NCBI GenBank assembly: GCA_013152135.1
Contig: JAADGX010000248.1
Coordinates: 1 to 6,276 of the forward strand
Origin: Chlorobiota bacterium
Lineage (GTDB): Bacteria; Bacteroidota; Ignavibacteria; SZUA-365; JAADGX01
Direction: 5' to 3'
Length of the DNA: 6,276 nucleotides
Shown here: positions 5,627 to 6,276 of the stretch, in pieces
How the letters are laid out: the number at the start of each line of letters is the position of its first letter
How positions within the stretch are numbered: position 1 is the first letter of the stretch
The notes under the pieces: model-generated
Told to the model about the DNA's origin: nothing
The model's database searches: none
What the model saw: only the letters and a program-made list of their open reading frames with translations
Made by a program: the position numbers and the translations under genes

Positions 5627-5820
5627 GCGAGGGACTTGATGTCTGCGTATCGCGGTTTTTCGCGTCATGGTTGAATGGTATTCTTCGTGGCGTGGTTGTT
5701 TCAATAATATGCTATACGCAGGCGCGAGACCTTGTTTTTTCAAAGCCGCGTGGTGATTTTACGTTGGCTGGCGCGTTGGCGCAGCAGGATGTTTTTTTTA
5801 CTCCCTGGTTGCGATGAACG
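5627..5820. other. Intergenic region with no supported gene
   Basis: This 194-nt stretch holds no convincing reading frame. Visible items are a small inverted pair CGCG-N6-CGCG (5651-5664), a possible extended -10 sequence TGCTATAC (5710-5717) without a clear -35, and T-runs at 5735-5740 and 5792-5799. A promoter for the gene at 5821 should lie here but cannot be placed with confidence. Confidence 0.4.
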
Positions 5821-6276
5821 ATGGTGAAGGCTTCGACATACAGGAAATCCGTTCTGTTCCCCGTCCTCGTGGCGTCGTGGTTTCTTTTGTTTTCAAGCAA
5901 CGCCGTGGCTTCACCGCCCCTTCCTTCGTCGTCGGACAGTCGCTTCAAGGCGTTTGCGCGAACGTTCGTTAAAAGCCTGAAATCGGATTCCGCCGCGTGC
6001 GTCGCGCTCATTCCCGACGCCGTTCACTTCTACATCGATCAGAGGTTTGAGCGCCTCCTGATTCCTTCGGAAGCATACCTCGTGCTGCGCGATCATTTCG
6101 GACAGACTATTCGCGAGTACAAGACCCTCGGAAAGACGATCATGATTTTCTACGGCAAGGGGCGCTACCGTGATTTTCGGCGGGGTAAAAAGCCTTGCAC
6201 TTGTGTCCTGGAATTCAAGCGAATCCAGGGGAACTACGTTTTGCAATCCATCGATAAAATGTACTGCTACCCGGAA
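5821..6276 (+). CDS. Small exported protein of unknown function, possibly DUF4783-like (C-terminus beyond window)
   Basis: The frame from ATG 5821 is open for 152 codons to the right edge. Residues 1-30 look like a signal peptide: basic KASTYRK, hydrophobic VLFPVLVASWFLLF, then SSNAVA as a likely cleavage site before SPPLP. The mature part has LKSDSAACVALIPDAVHFYI (53-72), then SEAYLVLRDHFGQTI (83-97), and a strand-rich end with GKGRYRDF, CTCVLEFKRIQGNYVLQSIDKM (126-147). This order (residues used up per unit, then a paired-helix FF-like segment, then a ligand-cup beta-sheet ending in YxxQSI) recalls the NTF2-like DUF4783 proteins of Bacteroidota, but that is a recollection of the pattern and not a search result. 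Cys126 and Cys128 form a CxC. An in-frame TGA at 5815-5817 limits upstream starts; GTG 5824 is an alternative. No Shine-Dalgarno sequence is seen. Its link to the operon upstream is doubtful because of the hairpin and 219-nt gap. Confidence 0.72.
   Translation, partial: MVKASTYRKSVLFPVLVASWFLLFSSNAVASPPLPSSSDSRFKAFARTFVKSLKSDSAACVALIPDAVHFYIDQRFERLLIPSEAYLVLRDHFGQTIREYKTLGKTIMIFYGKGRYRDFRRGKKPCTCVLEFKRIQGNYVLQSIDKMYCYPE

Noticed and set aside
5651..5664. CGCG-N6-CGCG inverted pair
   Set aside because: Four-base arms of a self-complementary word are expected often by chance in this composition.
5252..5743. Minus-strand frame of 163 codons opposite the hemerythrin gene
   Set aside because: It is a shadow of the HHE gene, with no recognisable motif or initiation signal.
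5911..6246. Minus-strand frame of 111 codons near the right edge
   Set aside because: It is antisense to a plus-strand frame with a convincing signal peptide and an open end.

Overview
The window looks like chromosomal DNA from a Bacteroidota/Chlorobiota-type bacterium of the FCB group, perhaps close to Ignavibacteria or 'Candidatus Kapabacteria'. This is an inference from style. The main clues are a very large secreted protein that joins a YCF48/BNR-type beta-propeller to a long train of ASH / 'choice-of-anchor D' Ig-like repeats, an Rrf2 regulator of the C-LG-P-C-PCP-H subtype, and weak or absent Shine-Dalgarno sequences before several genes. No RNA genes, insertion sequences, CRISPR arrays or attachment sites were seen.

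Layout: (1) Positions 1-3282, minus strand, hold one uninterrupted reading frame of 1094 codons that runs off the left edge. It encodes a signal peptide, six Asp-box-type propeller motifs about 41 residues apart, then seven complete Ig-like repeats and the start of an eighth. Every long plus-strand frame in this region is an antisense shadow. (2) Positions 3283-3543 are a divergent intergenic region with two perfect short palindromes, a short direct repeat and candidate promoter elements. (3) Positions 3544-5601, plus strand, hold a compact three-gene module: an Rrf2-family regulator with an IscR-like Cys3-His cluster site, a membrane polyferredoxin of the NapH/NosR/CcoG type, and a hemerythrin (HHE) diiron protein. 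The last two genes overlap by 4 nt (ATGA). (4) Positions 5602-5820 are intergenic and begin with a strong hairpin. (5) From 5821 to the right edge is the start of a small exported protein of unknown function, possibly DUF4783-like, open at the edge.

How the genes may work together: the regulator has the residues to sense redox state, Fe-S status or nitric oxide. The membrane protein can move electrons between the quinone pool or periplasm and cytoplasmic [4Fe-4S] clusters. The hemerythrin has all four His and two Glu ligands of the RIC/YtfE diiron site at nearly the same spacing. A 20-bp motif (16/20 identical) lies just upstream of both the regulator gene (on the minus strand) and the polyferredoxin gene (on the plus strand). 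It is the best candidate for the regulator's operator, which would make this a self-regulated stress module, plausibly for nitrosative or oxidative stress or Fe-S repair. The function of the module is inferred, not shown.
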